DNA from: JALQUL01 sp040382935
GTDB lineage: Bacteria; Pseudomonadota; Gammaproteobacteria; Burkholderiales; Burkholderiaceae_C
NCBI GenBank assembly: GCA_040382935.1
Contig: JBEIEP010000027.1
Location: 1 to 42,332 of the forward strand
Length of the DNA: 42,332 nt
Direction: 5' to 3'
This document shows, piece after piece, positions 1 to 8,375 of the stretch (position 1 is its first letter; the number at the start of each line of letters is the position of its first letter). The notes below the pieces were generated by a model. That model made no database searches. It had not been told where the DNA came from and worked only from the letters and a program-made list of their open reading frames with translations. A program made the position numbers and the translations under genes.

Positions 1-954
1 AGCGTTGTAACGCTCACCCGCGATACGGCTGGGGGTAAAAAACGCGTTGATTTGGGCCAGTAGCTCGGGCGGTAACTGAACCGAATCGGCTTGTACGTTT
101 TCTTGCAGGTGCTGAACGCTGCGGGTGCCGGGGATCACCACCACGTGCGGGGCTTGGGCCAGTACCCAGGCCAGGGCCAGTTGGTTGGTGGTGCAACCGG
201 CTTGCTGGGCAAAGGCTTGCAACTGGGGGAACCATTGCAGATTGGTGCTTATGTTTTCGCTGGAAAACCGGGGCATGCTGAGTCGGAAATCACTGGGCAC
301 GAACTGGTTGGGCGATTGGATTTGGCCCGACGAGAAGCCGCGCATCAAGGGGCTAAACGCCACAAAGGTGGCTCCGATTTGGGCGCAGGTTTGCAGCACA
401 CTGATCTCGGGGCTGCGGGTCCACAACGAGTATTCGGTTTGTACCGCCGCAATGGGGTGCACCGCATGGGCTTTGAGAAGGGTGTTGCTGGAGACTTCAG
501 ACAAGCCTATGGTTCTAAGCTTGCCTTGGCGTACCAAGTCGGCCAGTGCCCCCACGCTGTCTTCAATGGGGATGGATTTGTCCCAACGGTGGAGGTAGTA
601 CAAGTCGATGACATCGGTTTTAAGGCGTTGCAACGCCGCCTCGCAGGTGCTACGAATCATCTCTGGTCTGCCGTTGATTTTGCGTTTGCCATCTTCTTTG
701 GTAACGCCGCATTTGCTGGCCAGCGTGAACTCGCGCCGGTAGGGGGCCAACACCTTGCCCACCAGTTCTTCGTTGGCACCAAAGCCATACAAGGCGGCCG
801 TATCAAAATGGGTAATACCAAGATCCAAAGCCTTGAGCAACACCGCCCTGCCCTGCTCTTCGGTAATCGGGTCGCCGTAGGCGTGGCTGAGGTTCATACA
901 ACCCAAGCCTATAGCGGTGACATCAAATGGTCCTAATTTTCTTTGTTGTTGCAC
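1..954 (-). CDS. Aldo/keto reductase (3' end cut by window edge)
   Basis: Partial gene of 318 codons, open to the left edge without a stop. Translation gives a TIM-barrel NAD(P)H-dependent aldo/keto reductase. The strand near the N-terminus reads AIGLGCMNLSHAYG. It is followed by FDTAALYG with the catalytic Asp and Tyr, by LASKCG with the catalytic Lys, and by DLYYLHRWD with the active-site His. The C-terminal part has the usual cofactor-binding region (VVVIPGTRSVQHLQENV). The start is a GTG at 954-952 with a weak AGAG upstream; no in-frame ATG lies before the conserved first strand. It follows pmdC by 60 nt on the same strand, so it may be co-transcribed with the protocatechuate operon, perhaps reducing an aldehyde or ketone intermediate. 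That link is inference. The substrate cannot be read from the sequence. The family call is firm. Confidence 0.88.
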   Translation of the reverse strand, partial: MQQQRKLGPFDVTAIGLGCMNLSHAYGDPITEEQGRAVLLKALDLGITHFDTAALYGFGANEELVGKVLAPYRREFTLASKCGVTKEDGKRKINGRPEMIRSTCEAALQRLKTDVIDLYYLHRWDKSIPIEDSVGALADLVRQGKLRTIGLSEVSSNTLLKAHAVHPIAAVQTEYSLWTRSPEISVLQTCAQIGATFVAFSPLMRGFSSGQIQSPNQFVPSDFRLSMPRFSSENISTNLQWFPQLQAFAQQAGCTTNQLALAWVLAQAPHVVVIPGTRSVQHLQENVQADSVQLPPELLAQINAFFTPSRIAGERYNA

Positions 955-1014
955 GGGATGCTCTCTTAGCCTAGAAACGGCAGTTGGGGTGAATGCCAAT
1001 TGTTGCCGATATTC

Positions 1015-1968
1015 TTATTGCAACTGCTGCTCCAACTGGTGCAGCACCTGGTAGCAGGGTAACACCTGGGCCACACTGGCATTGGGCGCCCTGCCCTCAC
1101 GGATGGCGGCAAAGAACTCGCGGTCTTGCAGTTCAATGCCGTTCATACTGACCGCCACCTGGCTGACGTCGATTTTTTCGTCTGTGCCCGAGTAAAGATC
1201 GTCGTAGCGGGCGATGTAGGTGGCCGTGTCGCCAATGTACCGAAAGGTGGTGCCCAAGGGGCCGTTGTTGTTAAAGCTCAGGCTAAGGGTGCAGATAGCC
1301 CCCGTGCTGGCTTTAAGCTGAATGGACATGTCCATGGCAATGCCCAAGGTGGGATGGATAGGCCCTTGGATGGCATGGGCCTGCACAATAGGCCCGCCCG
1401 CTTGGTAGGCAAACAGGTCCACGGTGTGGGCCGCGTGGTGCCATAGCAAATGGTCGGTCCAGCTACGGGCTTGGCCCAGGGCGTTGGTGTTGCTGCGCCT
1501 GAAAAAATAGGTTTGCACGTCCATTTGTTGCAAGGCAAACTGGCCGTTGTTAACGCGTTGGTGCACGTATTGGTGGCTGGGGTTAAAGCGCCGGGTGTGG
1601 CCGCACATGGCCACCAATCCGCTGCTTTGGGCCAGTGCCGCTACCTCTTGCGCGTCGTGCCATGAGTCCGCTAAGGGGATTTCGACTTGCACGTGCTTGC
1701 CCGCACGCAGGCAAGCCAGGGTTTGCTGGGCATGCATTTGCGTGGGGGTACAAAGAATAACGGCATCGACCTCTTTGAGCGCCAAGCTGTCAGCCAGGTC
1801 GGTGGTAACGTGGCCAATGCCGTACTGGGCCGCCACCTCTTTGGTTTTGTCCAGCTCTCGGCTCACCAGCGAGACCACCTCTACCCCCTCAATGTTACGG
1901 ATGCCATCCAGGTGCTTGATGCCAAATGCACCCGCCCCAGCCAGGGCCACTTTGATCGTTTTGCTCAT
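1015..1968 (-). CDS. pmdC: 4-carboxy-2-hydroxymuconate-6-semialdehyde dehydrogenase (PmdC/LigC)
   Basis: 317-residue Gfo/Idh/MocA-family oxidoreductase. The N-terminal Rossmann motif is GAGAFGIKHLDGI (residues about 10-22), followed by CTPTQMHAQQ, a KHVQVEIPLA segment typical of the family, and a C-terminal alpha/beta dimer domain. In the protocatechuate 4,5-cleavage pathway this enzyme oxidises the hemiacetal form of 4-carboxy-2-hydroxymuconate-6-semialdehyde with NADP+ to 2-pyrone-4,6-dicarboxylate. Immediate linkage to the dioxygenase genes supports this assignment over other Gfo/Idh/MocA enzymes. The ATG lies one base after the pmdB stop (TAG C ATG), with GGAG upstream inside pmdB, so the two are translationally close. 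It is the last pathway gene of the operon. Confidence 0.93.
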   Translation of the reverse strand: MSKTIKVALAGAGAFGIKHLDGIRNIEGVEVVSLVSRELDKTKEVAAQYGIGHVTTDLADSLALKEVDAVILCTPTQMHAQQTLACLRAGKHVQVEIPLADSWHDAQEVAALAQSSGLVAMCGHTRRFNPSHQYVHQRVNNGQFALQQMDVQTYFFRRSNTNALGQARSWTDHLLWHHAAHTVDLFAYQAGGPIVQAHAIQGPIHPTLGIAMDMSIQLKASTGAICTLSLSFNNNGPLGTTFRYIGDTATYIARYDDLYSGTDEKIDVSQVAVSMNGIELQDREFFAAIREGRAPNASVAQVLPCYQVLHQLEQQLQ

Positions 1969-1969
1969 G

Positions 1970-2842
1970 CTATGCGTTCTCCAAAATCAGATGACCCACC
2001 GCCGTGTTAGAGGCGGGCACATGGTAAAAGCGGTGTTTAACGGTGGGTGCTTTGCCCGGCAACATGGTGCTGCCATCGGCCACATCCGACATGGCCCCCC
2101 GCGCAATCAACCACATCACCAGTTCAATCCCCTCGCTACCGGCCTCTCGTACATAGTCAATGTGGGGCAGTTGTGCCAGATCGGCCGGGTCGGCAATCAG
2201 GCGGTCTAAAAAGGCGTTGTCCCATGGCTTGTTAATTAAGCCAGCACGTGGGCCTTGTAACTGGTGGCTCATGCCGCCAGTGCCCCAGATCTGCACCTTT
2301 AAATCTTGGTCAAACGAATGAACTGCGCGGCGAATCGCCTGCCCCAACTGAAAGCAGCGCCGGCCGCTGGGCACCGGGTATTGCACCACGTTGACGGCAA
2401 AGGGAATGATGGGACAGGGCCAAGCGGTGGGTTGCCCGCACATTAGGCTAAGCGGCACCGTTAGGCCGTGGTCCACCTCCATTTTGTTGACGATGGTGAG
2501 GTCAAAGTCATCCAAAATCACCGACTGGGCAATATGAGAGGCCAGTTCAGGGTGGCCCACCACAGGCGGTACTGGGCGTGGCCCCCAGCCTTCATCGGCC
2601 GGTTGGTAGTGGGCGGCCGTGCCAATGGCAAAGGTGGGAATCATCTCTAGGCTAAACGCCGTGGCGTGGTCGTTGTAGACCAAAAAAATCACGTCGGGCG
2701 TGTTGTCTTTGAGCCATTGTTTGGAGAATTCGTAGCCTTGGAACAAAGGCTGCCAATAGGGTTCCTGGGTTTTGCCCAAATCCAAGGCCACGCCAATGGC
2801 GGGGACGTGAGAGGTGTAAACCGATGCAGTAATGGTGGCCAT
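1970..2842 (-). CDS. pmdB: Protocatechuate 4,5-dioxygenase, beta (catalytic) subunit
   Basis: 290 residues from the ATG at 2842. A longer reading from a TTG at 2887 adds 15 residues (including NQNPPHLIHPP) that do not look like this family; the product from the ATG starts MATITASVYTSH, as LigB-type proteins do. This is an extradiol class III dioxygenase that uses Fe(II) to open the protocatechuate ring between C4 and C5. Residues matching the known LigB active site are visible: His12 and His59 (VYNDHA) and Glu240 (GSEGIELVMW) as iron ligands, and His193 (GTGGMSHQL) as catalytic base. It acts with the alpha subunit encoded 90 nt upstream. No strong Shine-Dalgarno sequence precedes the ATG, which is the only weak point about the start. 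Confidence 0.95.
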   Translation of the reverse strand: MATITASVYTSHVPAIGVALDLGKTQEPYWQPLFQGYEFSKQWLKDNTPDVIFLVYNDHATAFSLEMIPTFAIGTAAHYQPADEGWGPRPVPPVVGHPELASHIAQSVILDDFDLTIVNKMEVDHGLTVPLSLMCGQPTAWPCPIIPFAVNVVQYPVPSGRRCFQLGQAIRRAVHSFDQDLKVQIWGTGGMSHQLQGPRAGLINKPWDNAFLDRLIADPADLAQLPHIDYVREAGSEGIELVMWLIARGAMSDVADGSTMLPGKAPTVKHRFYHVPASNTAVGHLILENA

Positions 2843-2932
2843 AGGGGGATGGATCAGGTGGGGTGGGTTTTGGTTGCGAGTAGACAAATGCTTGGGCGGC
2901 AGATTGCTGCTTATTAGAAATTTGCGCGGCGC

Positions 2933-3370
2933 TTAACGTGCTTGAACCGTGCGCTTTTGTGGCTGTCGATGGGCTTGCGCGTCTCCGTCTTCGCCGATGT
3001 AGCGATTGCCTTCAACAGAACGCCCACCGCTAACCATCATGTCGCGGTACTCGGACTCGGACAGGCCTGTCATGCTGCCTGCCATTTGCTGAAAACTCAA
3101 ACCGTGGGTGGCCCCTAGCTTGGCCAAAAAGTAGATGTTGCCGCCCAAGCGCATGGCCCAGTTCAAGTCCACGGCCAGCACCGCCTGCTTTTGCTCTTCG
3201 GTCATGGGCCATTCGTCCAAATAGGCCTTTTGGTCGGCTTTAAAGCGTTCGCGGTTGGCCGCTTTCATGAGCGACATACAAAACTGGTTCAGCCCGTACC
3301 CTTTGCGGCTTTGCTCGGCATCAAAAATAAGGGTGCCGGGCACATCGGCATAGTCTTTTTTGAGGGCCAT
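2933..3370 (-). CDS. pmdA: Protocatechuate 4,5-dioxygenase, alpha subunit
   Basis: 145 residues, all-helical small subunit of the extradiol dioxygenase, close to the length known for LigA/PmdA. It contains FDAEQSRKGYGLNQFCMSL near the N-terminus and LGGNIYFLAKLGATHG with QQMAGSMTGLSESEYRDMM in the second half. This subunit caps the active site of the beta subunit. The start is the ATG at 3370, which has GGAG eight bases upstream and lies one base after the pmdD stop (TAA C ATG). An upstream extension in the same frame runs through pmdD coding sequence and is not plausible. The C-terminal tail (QPQKRTVQAR) is basic. Confidence 0.94.
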   Translation of the reverse strand: MALKKDYADVPGTLIFDAEQSRKGYGLNQFCMSLMKAANRERFKADQKAYLDEWPMTEEQKQAVLAVDLNWAMRLGGNIYFLAKLGATHGLSFQQMAGSMTGLSESEYRDMMVSGGRSVEGNRYIGEDGDAQAHRQPQKRTVQAR

Positions 3371-3371
3371 G

Positions 3372-4298
3372 TTAGTCGCTCCAGTACAGGTGGGTGGGGT
3401 TATCAACCAGCAGCTTTTGCTGCATTTGCGTGGTGGGGGCAATGTGGGGAATAAAGTCCACCAACAAGCCGTCGTCGGGCATATGGTCTTTTAAGTTGGG
3501 ATGCGGCCAGTCGGTGCCCCACAGCACGCGGTCTGAAAAGGCCTCTACGATGCGCCGCGCAAAGGGCACCACATCACGGTAGGCGCTTTGCTCGCCGTGC
3601 AAAGCCTTGGGGCCGGTTACCGACAGACGCTCGGGGCAGGACACCTTGCTCCACACATTGGGATGCATCTGCATGAACTTGAAAAACAACTCAAACTCGG
3701 GGCCGTCCAGCGGTTTGGACACATCGGGTCTGCCCATGTGGTCCACCACCACTGTTGTGGGCAAGGCGGTAAAAAAGTCCCACAGCTCGGGCAAATCCAC
3801 TGCTTCAAAATAGATCACCACATGCCAACCCAGGGGGGCGATACGGTGGGCGATTTCTAACAATTCGTCTTTGGGGGTGAAGTCCACCAAGCGCTTCACA
3901 AAATTGAAACGCACGCCCCTGACCCCGGCGGCATGCATGGCTTGTAGCTCTTGATCGGTCACCGAGCGGCGCACGGTGGCCACCCCTCTGGCTTGGCCCT
4001 GGGATTGCAACAAAGCATCCACCAAAGCGCGGTTGTCGGCACCGTGGCAGGTGGCCTGCACGATCACGTTTTTGCTAAACCCCAAATGGTCGCGCAGGGC
4101 AAACAACTGGGCAGCGGATGCATCGCACGGGGTGTACTTGCGCTCTGGCGCGTAAGGAAATACATCGCCCGGACCAAACACGTGGCAGTGGGCATCCACG
4201 GCACCCACCGGTACCTGGAACCTAGGCTTGCTGGGCTTGGCGTACCAATCCAGCCAGCCGGGTGTTTTTTGAAACAACACGGGGGAATTAGTCGACAT
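3372..4298 (-). CDS. pmdD: 2-pyrone-4,6-dicarboxylate hydrolase (PmdD/LigI)
   Basis: 308-residue amidohydrolase-superfamily enzyme that opens the lactone ring of 2-pyrone-4,6-dicarboxylate to give 4-oxalomesaconate. The first barrel strand carries VDAHCHVFGPG, the middle has VVVDHMGRPD, and near the C-terminus WGTDWPHPN supplies the conserved Asp. These are the signature segments of LigI-type lactonases. The start ATG overlaps the last 11 bases of pmdF (ATGTCGACTAA), and the stop is one base before pmdA. The tight packing indicates a single polycistronic message. The assignment rests on both the motifs and the position between aldolase and dioxygenase genes. Confidence 0.94.
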   Translation of the reverse strand: MSTNSPVLFQKTPGWLDWYAKPSKPRFQVPVGAVDAHCHVFGPGDVFPYAPERKYTPCDASAAQLFALRDHLGFSKNVIVQATCHGADNRALVDALLQSQGQARGVATVRRSVTDQELQAMHAAGVRGVRFNFVKRLVDFTPKDELLEIAHRIAPLGWHVVIYFEAVDLPELWDFFTALPTTVVVDHMGRPDVSKPLDGPEFELFFKFMQMHPNVWSKVSCPERLSVTGPKALHGEQSAYRDVVPFARRIVEAFSDRVLWGTDWPHPNLKDHMPDDGLLVDFIPHIAPTTQMQQKLLVDNPTHLYWSD

Positions 4299-4974
4299 AA
4301 CGCAAACCCGCTTTGGCCAAGGGCTCGCGCATAGCGTACATGTCTAGGCCCAGCTCACCCGCTTCAAAGCGCACCCGTTTGGCTACTTCGTTGGCCTCAC
4401 GCGCGGCAGCGGCATCGGCCACCTGGGCTGCAATGGCGGCAGGTACCACCACCACGCCGTCGATATCTGCGATCACCACGTCACCGGGGTTAACCATGGC
4501 CCCAGCGCACACCACGGGGATATTGACCGAACCCAGAGTGGCCTTGATGGTGCCTTTGGCGTGAATGGCTTTGGAGAACACGGGGAACTCCATTTCGGTC
4601 AGGTCTTTAACGTCGCGCACGCCGCCATCAATCACCAAGCCCACGGCACCGCGGGCCATAAAGGAGGTGGCCAGCAGGTCACCAAAAAAACCGTCTTCGT
4701 TGTCGGTAGTGCAGGCGGCCACCACCACGTCGCCCGTGGTAATTTGTTCTGCCGCCACATGCATCATCCAGTTGTCACCCGGTTGCAGCAATACCGTTAT
4801 TGCCGTGCCACAGATACGGGCCTCTGTGTAGATGGGGCGCATATAGGGCTTCATCAGCCCTACCCTGCCCATGGCCTCGTGGATGGTGGACACACTAAAG
4901 GCCGACAGCCGTTGCACAGCCTCTGGGTCGGCACGGGTGATATTGCGTTTAACAATTCCGAGTTGGTTGAGCAT
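4288..4974 (-). CDS. pmdF: 4-carboxy-4-hydroxy-2-oxoadipate aldolase (PmdF/LigK)
   Basis: 228 residues, a RraA-fold class II (divalent-metal) aldolase. It splits 4-carboxy-4-hydroxy-2-oxoadipate into pyruvate and oxaloacetate, the last step of the 4,5-cleavage route. Members also decarboxylate oxaloacetate. The active-site loop GDLLATSFMARG (residues about 98-109) and the VIDGGVRD segment with Arg120 and Asp121 (substrate and metal binding) are intact. The start ATG at 4974 has AGGAG about seven bases upstream. The gene lies 31 nt after pmdE and its 3' end overlaps pmdD. Confidence 0.94.
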   Translation of the reverse strand: MLNQLGIVKRNITRADPEAVQRLSAFSVSTIHEAMGRVGLMKPYMRPIYTEARICGTAITVLLQPGDNWMMHVAAEQITTGDVVVAACTTDNEDGFFGDLLATSFMARGAVGLVIDGGVRDVKDLTEMEFPVFSKAIHAKGTIKATLGSVNIPVVCAGAMVNPGDVVIADIDGVVVVPAAIAAQVADAAAAREANEVAKRVRFEAGELGLDMYAMREPLAKAGLRYVD

Positions 4975-5005
4975 TGCTGTCTCCTTTAAAAATTAACGCC
5001 CTCAA

Positions 5006-6046
5006 TTAACGCCCCTGGGCGGTTAATGCTTTGTCCAAACGGCCAAACACCCTGCGGGCGTTGCCTTCGTAAATCTGAAATCTATCGTCGTCGCTCAAGC
5101 GCGTACTGGCCTCAATGTAGCGTTTGGTGTCGTCGTAGTAATGGCCGGTTTGTGGGTCTATGCCGCGCACTGCACCAATCATTTCAGAGGCAAACAGCAC
5201 ATTTTTGACCGGGATCACGGTGTTGAGCAGATCAATGCCCGGCTGGTGGTAAACGCAGGTGTCAAAAAAGATGTTGTTCAGCAAATGATCTTCTAGCAAA
5301 GGCTTTTTGAGCTCTTGCGCCAGGCCCCTAAAGCGGCCCCAGTGGTAAGGCACCGCACCGCCGCCATGCGGAATCAAAAACTTGAGCGTTGGGAAATCTT
5401 TGAACAAATCCGAGGTCAAGCACTGCATAAATGCTGTGGTGTCGGCATTGAGGTAGTGCGCGCCCGTGGTATGAAAACAAGCATTGCAGCTGGTCGACAC
5501 ATGGATCATGGCCGGTATGTCGTACTCCACCATTTTTTCGTAAATCGGGTACCAGTGGCGGTCGGACAAGGGGGGTGAGGTCCAATGGCCGCCAGAGGGG
5601 TCGGGGTTCAGGTTAATGCCCACAAAGCCGTATTGGGTGACGCATTTTTCGAGTTCGGCCACACTGGTTTTGGGGTCTACGCCGGGGGATTGGGGTAGCA
5701 TGGCCGCACCGATAAAGTGCTGCGGAAACAGTTGGCTAACGCGGTAGCACAACTCATTGCAAATGGCCGCCCAGGTGCTCGAGATGTTGAAGTCACCAAT
5801 GTGGTGCGCCATAAAACTGGCCCTTGGCGAAAAAATCGTGACATCACTGCCCCGCTCTTTCATGAGTCTTAACTGGTTGGTCTCTATCGACTCACGCAGT
5901 TCGTCGTCGCTAATCTTAAGATCTGCCACTTTGGGCATCACCGACGGGTCTTTGATACCGGCGATTTGCTGGTTGCGCCAGGCCTCTAATGCCTTGGGCG
6001 CGGTGGTGTAATGCCCGTGGCAGTCAATCACCAATGCTTGTTTCAT
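5006..6046 (-). CDS. pmdE: 4-oxalomesaconate hydratase (PmdE/LigJ)
   Basis: 346-residue amidohydrolase-fold hydratase that adds water to the 4-oxalomesaconate isomer to form 4-carboxy-4-hydroxy-2-oxoadipate. It begins MKQALVIDCHGHYTTAPKALEAWR, with the DCHGH metal motif, and contains NLNPDPSGGHW, MIHVSTSCN, LIPHGGGAVPYHWGR and LFASEMIGAVRG, all as in LigJ-type proteins. AGGA lies about ten bases before the ATG. It is preceded by the tautomerase gene (gap 21 nt) and followed by the aldolase (gap 31 nt), matching the pathway order. Confidence 0.94.
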   Translation of the reverse strand: MKQALVIDCHGHYTTAPKALEAWRNQQIAGIKDPSVMPKVADLKISDDELRESIETNQLRLMKERGSDVTIFSPRASFMAHHIGDFNISSTWAAICNELCYRVSQLFPQHFIGAAMLPQSPGVDPKTSVAELEKCVTQYGFVGINLNPDPSGGHWTSPPLSDRHWYPIYEKMVEYDIPAMIHVSTSCNACFHTTGAHYLNADTTAFMQCLTSDLFKDFPTLKFLIPHGGGAVPYHWGRFRGLAQELKKPLLEDHLLNNIFFDTCVYHQPGIDLLNTVIPVKNVLFASEMIGAVRGIDPQTGHYYDDTKRYIEASTRLSDDDRFQIYEGNARRVFGRLDKALTAQGR

Positions 6047-6067
6047 TTGATTGTTTCCTTTAGTGGG

Positions 6068-7192
6068 TTACTGGCCATCCCAAAAGGCCGCAGGCACCAT
6101 GGCCTGCCCTTGCATTAAAAGCCGAGCAGTACGCAGCAGTGCGGCGCGGGTCACGTGGGTGGGCTGTGCGGGGTCTAGCCCCAGTTCAACACTGAACTCG
6201 CCAGTGGGATGCTCCACCGACACCGTTTTAACCAAGCCACCGGGCACCTGGGCCACGCCCTCGCACACCGAACCGGGCAGCACACAGGCCGTGCCCACCG
6301 TGACCGCTGCCAACACCCCAATGGCGTCGTGGCAGGTGTGGGGGATAAAGCTGCGGGTACACAGGGCACCGCCTTGTTGGGGTGGCGCAACCAAGGTCAT
6401 CTTGGGATAGTTTTTGGTGCTCACATCGCCCAGGCCCATTAAGTGGCCGGTGGCCAAGCGTAGCGCTTCAATCTTGGTTTTAAGTGCCGTATCGGCGTTG
6501 AGTTGGTCCACGCTCTCGTAACCCGTCTTGCCCAAATCACTGGCCTTAAAGATCACCAAAGGCATGCCGTTGTCGATGCAAGTGACCGCGATTTCAAACG
6601 CCTCAAATCCTTCACCCTGTACCGCAACGCGGTCTTGTACTTGCCCAGTGGGCAGCAAACCACTGCACACCGACCCGGCCGTATCTAAAAAGTTGATGGT
6701 GATAGGGGCCGAAGTACCGGGTGCGCCATCGATACGGGCGTCGCCGTCGTAACGCACGCGCCGCCCGGTGGGGGTCATGGGCGTTTGCACGGTAATGTCA
6801 CACTGCATTTGGGTGTTGAGCGTTAACACCCGTACCGTGGTGGTGTCGCCCTGGGGGGCAATCAAACCGCGCTCAATGGCAAAAGGCACCGCGGCCGCCA
6901 GCATATTGCCGCAGTTGGGGGTGGTGTCCACCACGTCTTTGTCGGGCTGCAACTGGGCAAACAAAAAGTCCAAGTCCACCCCTGGCGAGGTACTGCGCGA
7001 CACAATGCCCGCCTTGCTGGTCAGCGGGTGTGCCCCGCCAATGCCATCAATCTGCCGCTTGTCAGGTGAGCCCAAAATGGACAGCAACACCCGGTCGCGG
7101 GTAGCAATTTTGGCGGGCAGGTCAGACGCCAGAAAAAACGGCCCCTTAGAGGTGCCGCCGCGCATGATGGAGGTGGGGATTGCGGTTTGCAT
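6068..7192 (-). CDS. pmdU: 4-oxalomesaconate tautomerase (PmdU/LigU/GalD type, PrpF fold)
   Basis: 374-residue PrpF-family isomerase with two diaminopimelate-epimerase-like halves. The family signature MRGGTSKGPFF is at residues 10-20, and TTPNCGNMLAAAVPFA and FIPHTCHDAIGVLAAVTV are the matching segments of the two halves. In this pathway it moves the double bond of 4-oxalomesaconate so that the hydratase can act. PrpF proteins in the methylcitrate cycle have the same fold, but the position as first gene of the pmd operon decides the function. It is the promoter-proximal gene, 81 nt from the divergently transcribed LysR gene. Confidence 0.9.
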   Translation of the reverse strand: MQTAIPTSIMRGGTSKGPFFLASDLPAKIATRDRVLLSILGSPDKRQIDGIGGAHPLTSKAGIVSRSTSPGVDLDFLFAQLQPDKDVVDTTPNCGNMLAAAVPFAIERGLIAPQGDTTTVRVLTLNTQMQCDITVQTPMTPTGRRVRYDGDARIDGAPGTSAPITINFLDTAGSVCSGLLPTGQVQDRVAVQGEGFEAFEIAVTCIDNGMPLVIFKASDLGKTGYESVDQLNADTALKTKIEALRLATGHLMGLGDVSTKNYPKMTLVAPPQQGGALCTRSFIPHTCHDAIGVLAAVTVGTACVLPGSVCEGVAQVPGGLVKTVSVEHPTGEFSVELGLDPAQPTHVTRAALLRTARLLMQGQAMVPAAFWDGQ

Positions 7193-7273
7193 AGGGGTGA
7201 TTTTGACGTGCGTTGGTGGAATTGAAAAGAGTAATATCTAGCTATCTGTTATTCAAATTAAACATACCATGAT
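7193..7273. promoter_or_regulatory. Divergent control region between pmdU and the LysR gene
   Basis: An 81-nt AT-rich spacer between a catabolic operon and a divergent LysR gene, the usual arrangement for LysR-controlled operons. It contains AATA at 7233-7236 and TATT at 7250-7253 (an inverted pair spaced by 13) and a nested ATA-N6-TAT at 7234-7245. These could be part of a LysR site, although the spacing is not the classical T-N11-A. No clear -35/-10 pair was picked with confidence. Confidence 0.45.
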
Positions 7274-8191
7274 ATGGAACTCAAACAACTTCGCTACTTC
7301 CTAAAAATTGCCGAGCTGGGTAGTTTTACCAAAGCCAGCACGGATTTGGGTGTGGCGCAGCCCTTGTTAAGCCGCCAGATGGGCTTGCTAGAGCGTGAAC
7401 TAGGCCATCACCTTTTGCTGCGCAACGGCCGGGGTGTGACGTTAAGCCCTGCTGGCAAGGTCTTAAGCGAGCACGCCCGTGGCATCTTGCACCAAGTGGA
7501 CCAAGCCACAGAGGCGCTAGGCACGCTGCGGGGCACACCCACCGGTAAAGTGGCCTTGGGCCTGCCCACTTCGTTAGCCCTGCGCTGGGCGGTGACCATT
7601 GCCCGTGCCTTTAGAGAGCAAATGCCGCAGGTGGCCCTAACCATTAAAGAAGGCTTGTCGGATGTGTTGCTGGAATCACTGGCCAATGGCCGTTTAGACA
7701 TCGCCCTGCTCTACAACCCGGCACCCCACAAAGATTTGGATTTTCAGTTGCTGTTTGCCGAAGAGTTGGTACTGGTGCAAAACCGCCATCCCAAAGGCAA
7801 ACACCCGACTGCGGCCACCCAGTCGGCCACACTGCGCGAAATCGCCGCGCTGCCACTGGTCATCCCCAGCCCACCCAATGCTATACGGGCACAGCTAGAG
7901 TCCGCGTTGGCCGCCCAGGGTCAGCGCCCCACCATTGCCATGGAGATGGATGGCGTGGCCGCGATATTGGAATTGGTGGCCGACAACGCAGGTGCAGCCG
8001 TTTTGTCCAAAACCACCATGCAGAGCGCCGCCCGTCCCGAGCGCTTTGTACAACGCGCCATTGAAGGCGGTGGCCTAAAAGCCCAACTGTGCCTGGCCAC
8101 CAGCCAGCGCCGCCCACTGACCCTGGCGATGAAGCGGACGGTGGAGTTGGTGCAGGGGTTGACGGTGTTACCCGGTTCAAACCAAATCTAG
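7274..8191 (+). CDS. LysR-type regulator, probable pmd operon activator
   Basis: 305 residues with a typical LysR winged helix-turn-helix at the N-terminus (about residues 18-37: SFTKASTDLGVAQPLLSRQM) and a periplasmic-binding-like effector domain from about residue 90. It is transcribed away from pmdU across an 81-nt spacer, which points to control of the protocatechuate 4,5-cleavage genes by a pathway intermediate. That role is inference from position. The ATG at 7274 lacks a strong ribosome binding site, but no better start is available and the encoded start MELKQLRYFLKIAE is the family norm. PmdR/LigR-type regulators and cyn/nac-like regulators have the same N-terminal layout, so the effector is unknown. 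Confidence 0.88.
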   Translation: MELKQLRYFLKIAELGSFTKASTDLGVAQPLLSRQMGLLERELGHHLLLRNGRGVTLSPAGKVLSEHARGILHQVDQATEALGTLRGTPTGKVALGLPTSLALRWAVTIARAFREQMPQVALTIKEGLSDVLLESLANGRLDIALLYNPAPHKDLDFQLLFAEELVLVQNRHPKGKHPTAATQSATLREIAALPLVIPSPPNAIRAQLESALAAQGQRPTIAMEMDGVAAILELVADNAGAAVLSKTTMQSAARPERFVQRAIEGGGLKAQLCLATSQRRPLTLAMKRTVELVQGLTVLPGSNQI

Positions 8192-8375
8192 CGCCTGTCA
8201 CGGGCTGGGTGCACACGTCAAGCCTTCTGTTCTAGAGCGCTACACCCTTATACCCTCAGTATCCTTGGCCGCAACTATACGAATCTAATAGCAAACGCCT
8301 TCTGTACTGGCACAATCCCCGTTACCAGAAAATCCGCTGCTCACCAAGGGTGGCGCAATACATTAGGGGATCAAT

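Noticed and set aside
91..936. A 281-codon open frame on the plus strand
   Set aside because: It is the antisense shadow of the aldo/keto reductase on the minus strand, whose translation has all family motifs; the plus-strand product has none.
8192..8375. Search for a small RNA or tRNA between the LysR and DUF2339 genes
   Set aside because: No cloverleaf, strong hairpin with T-run or coding frame was seen in these 184 bases.
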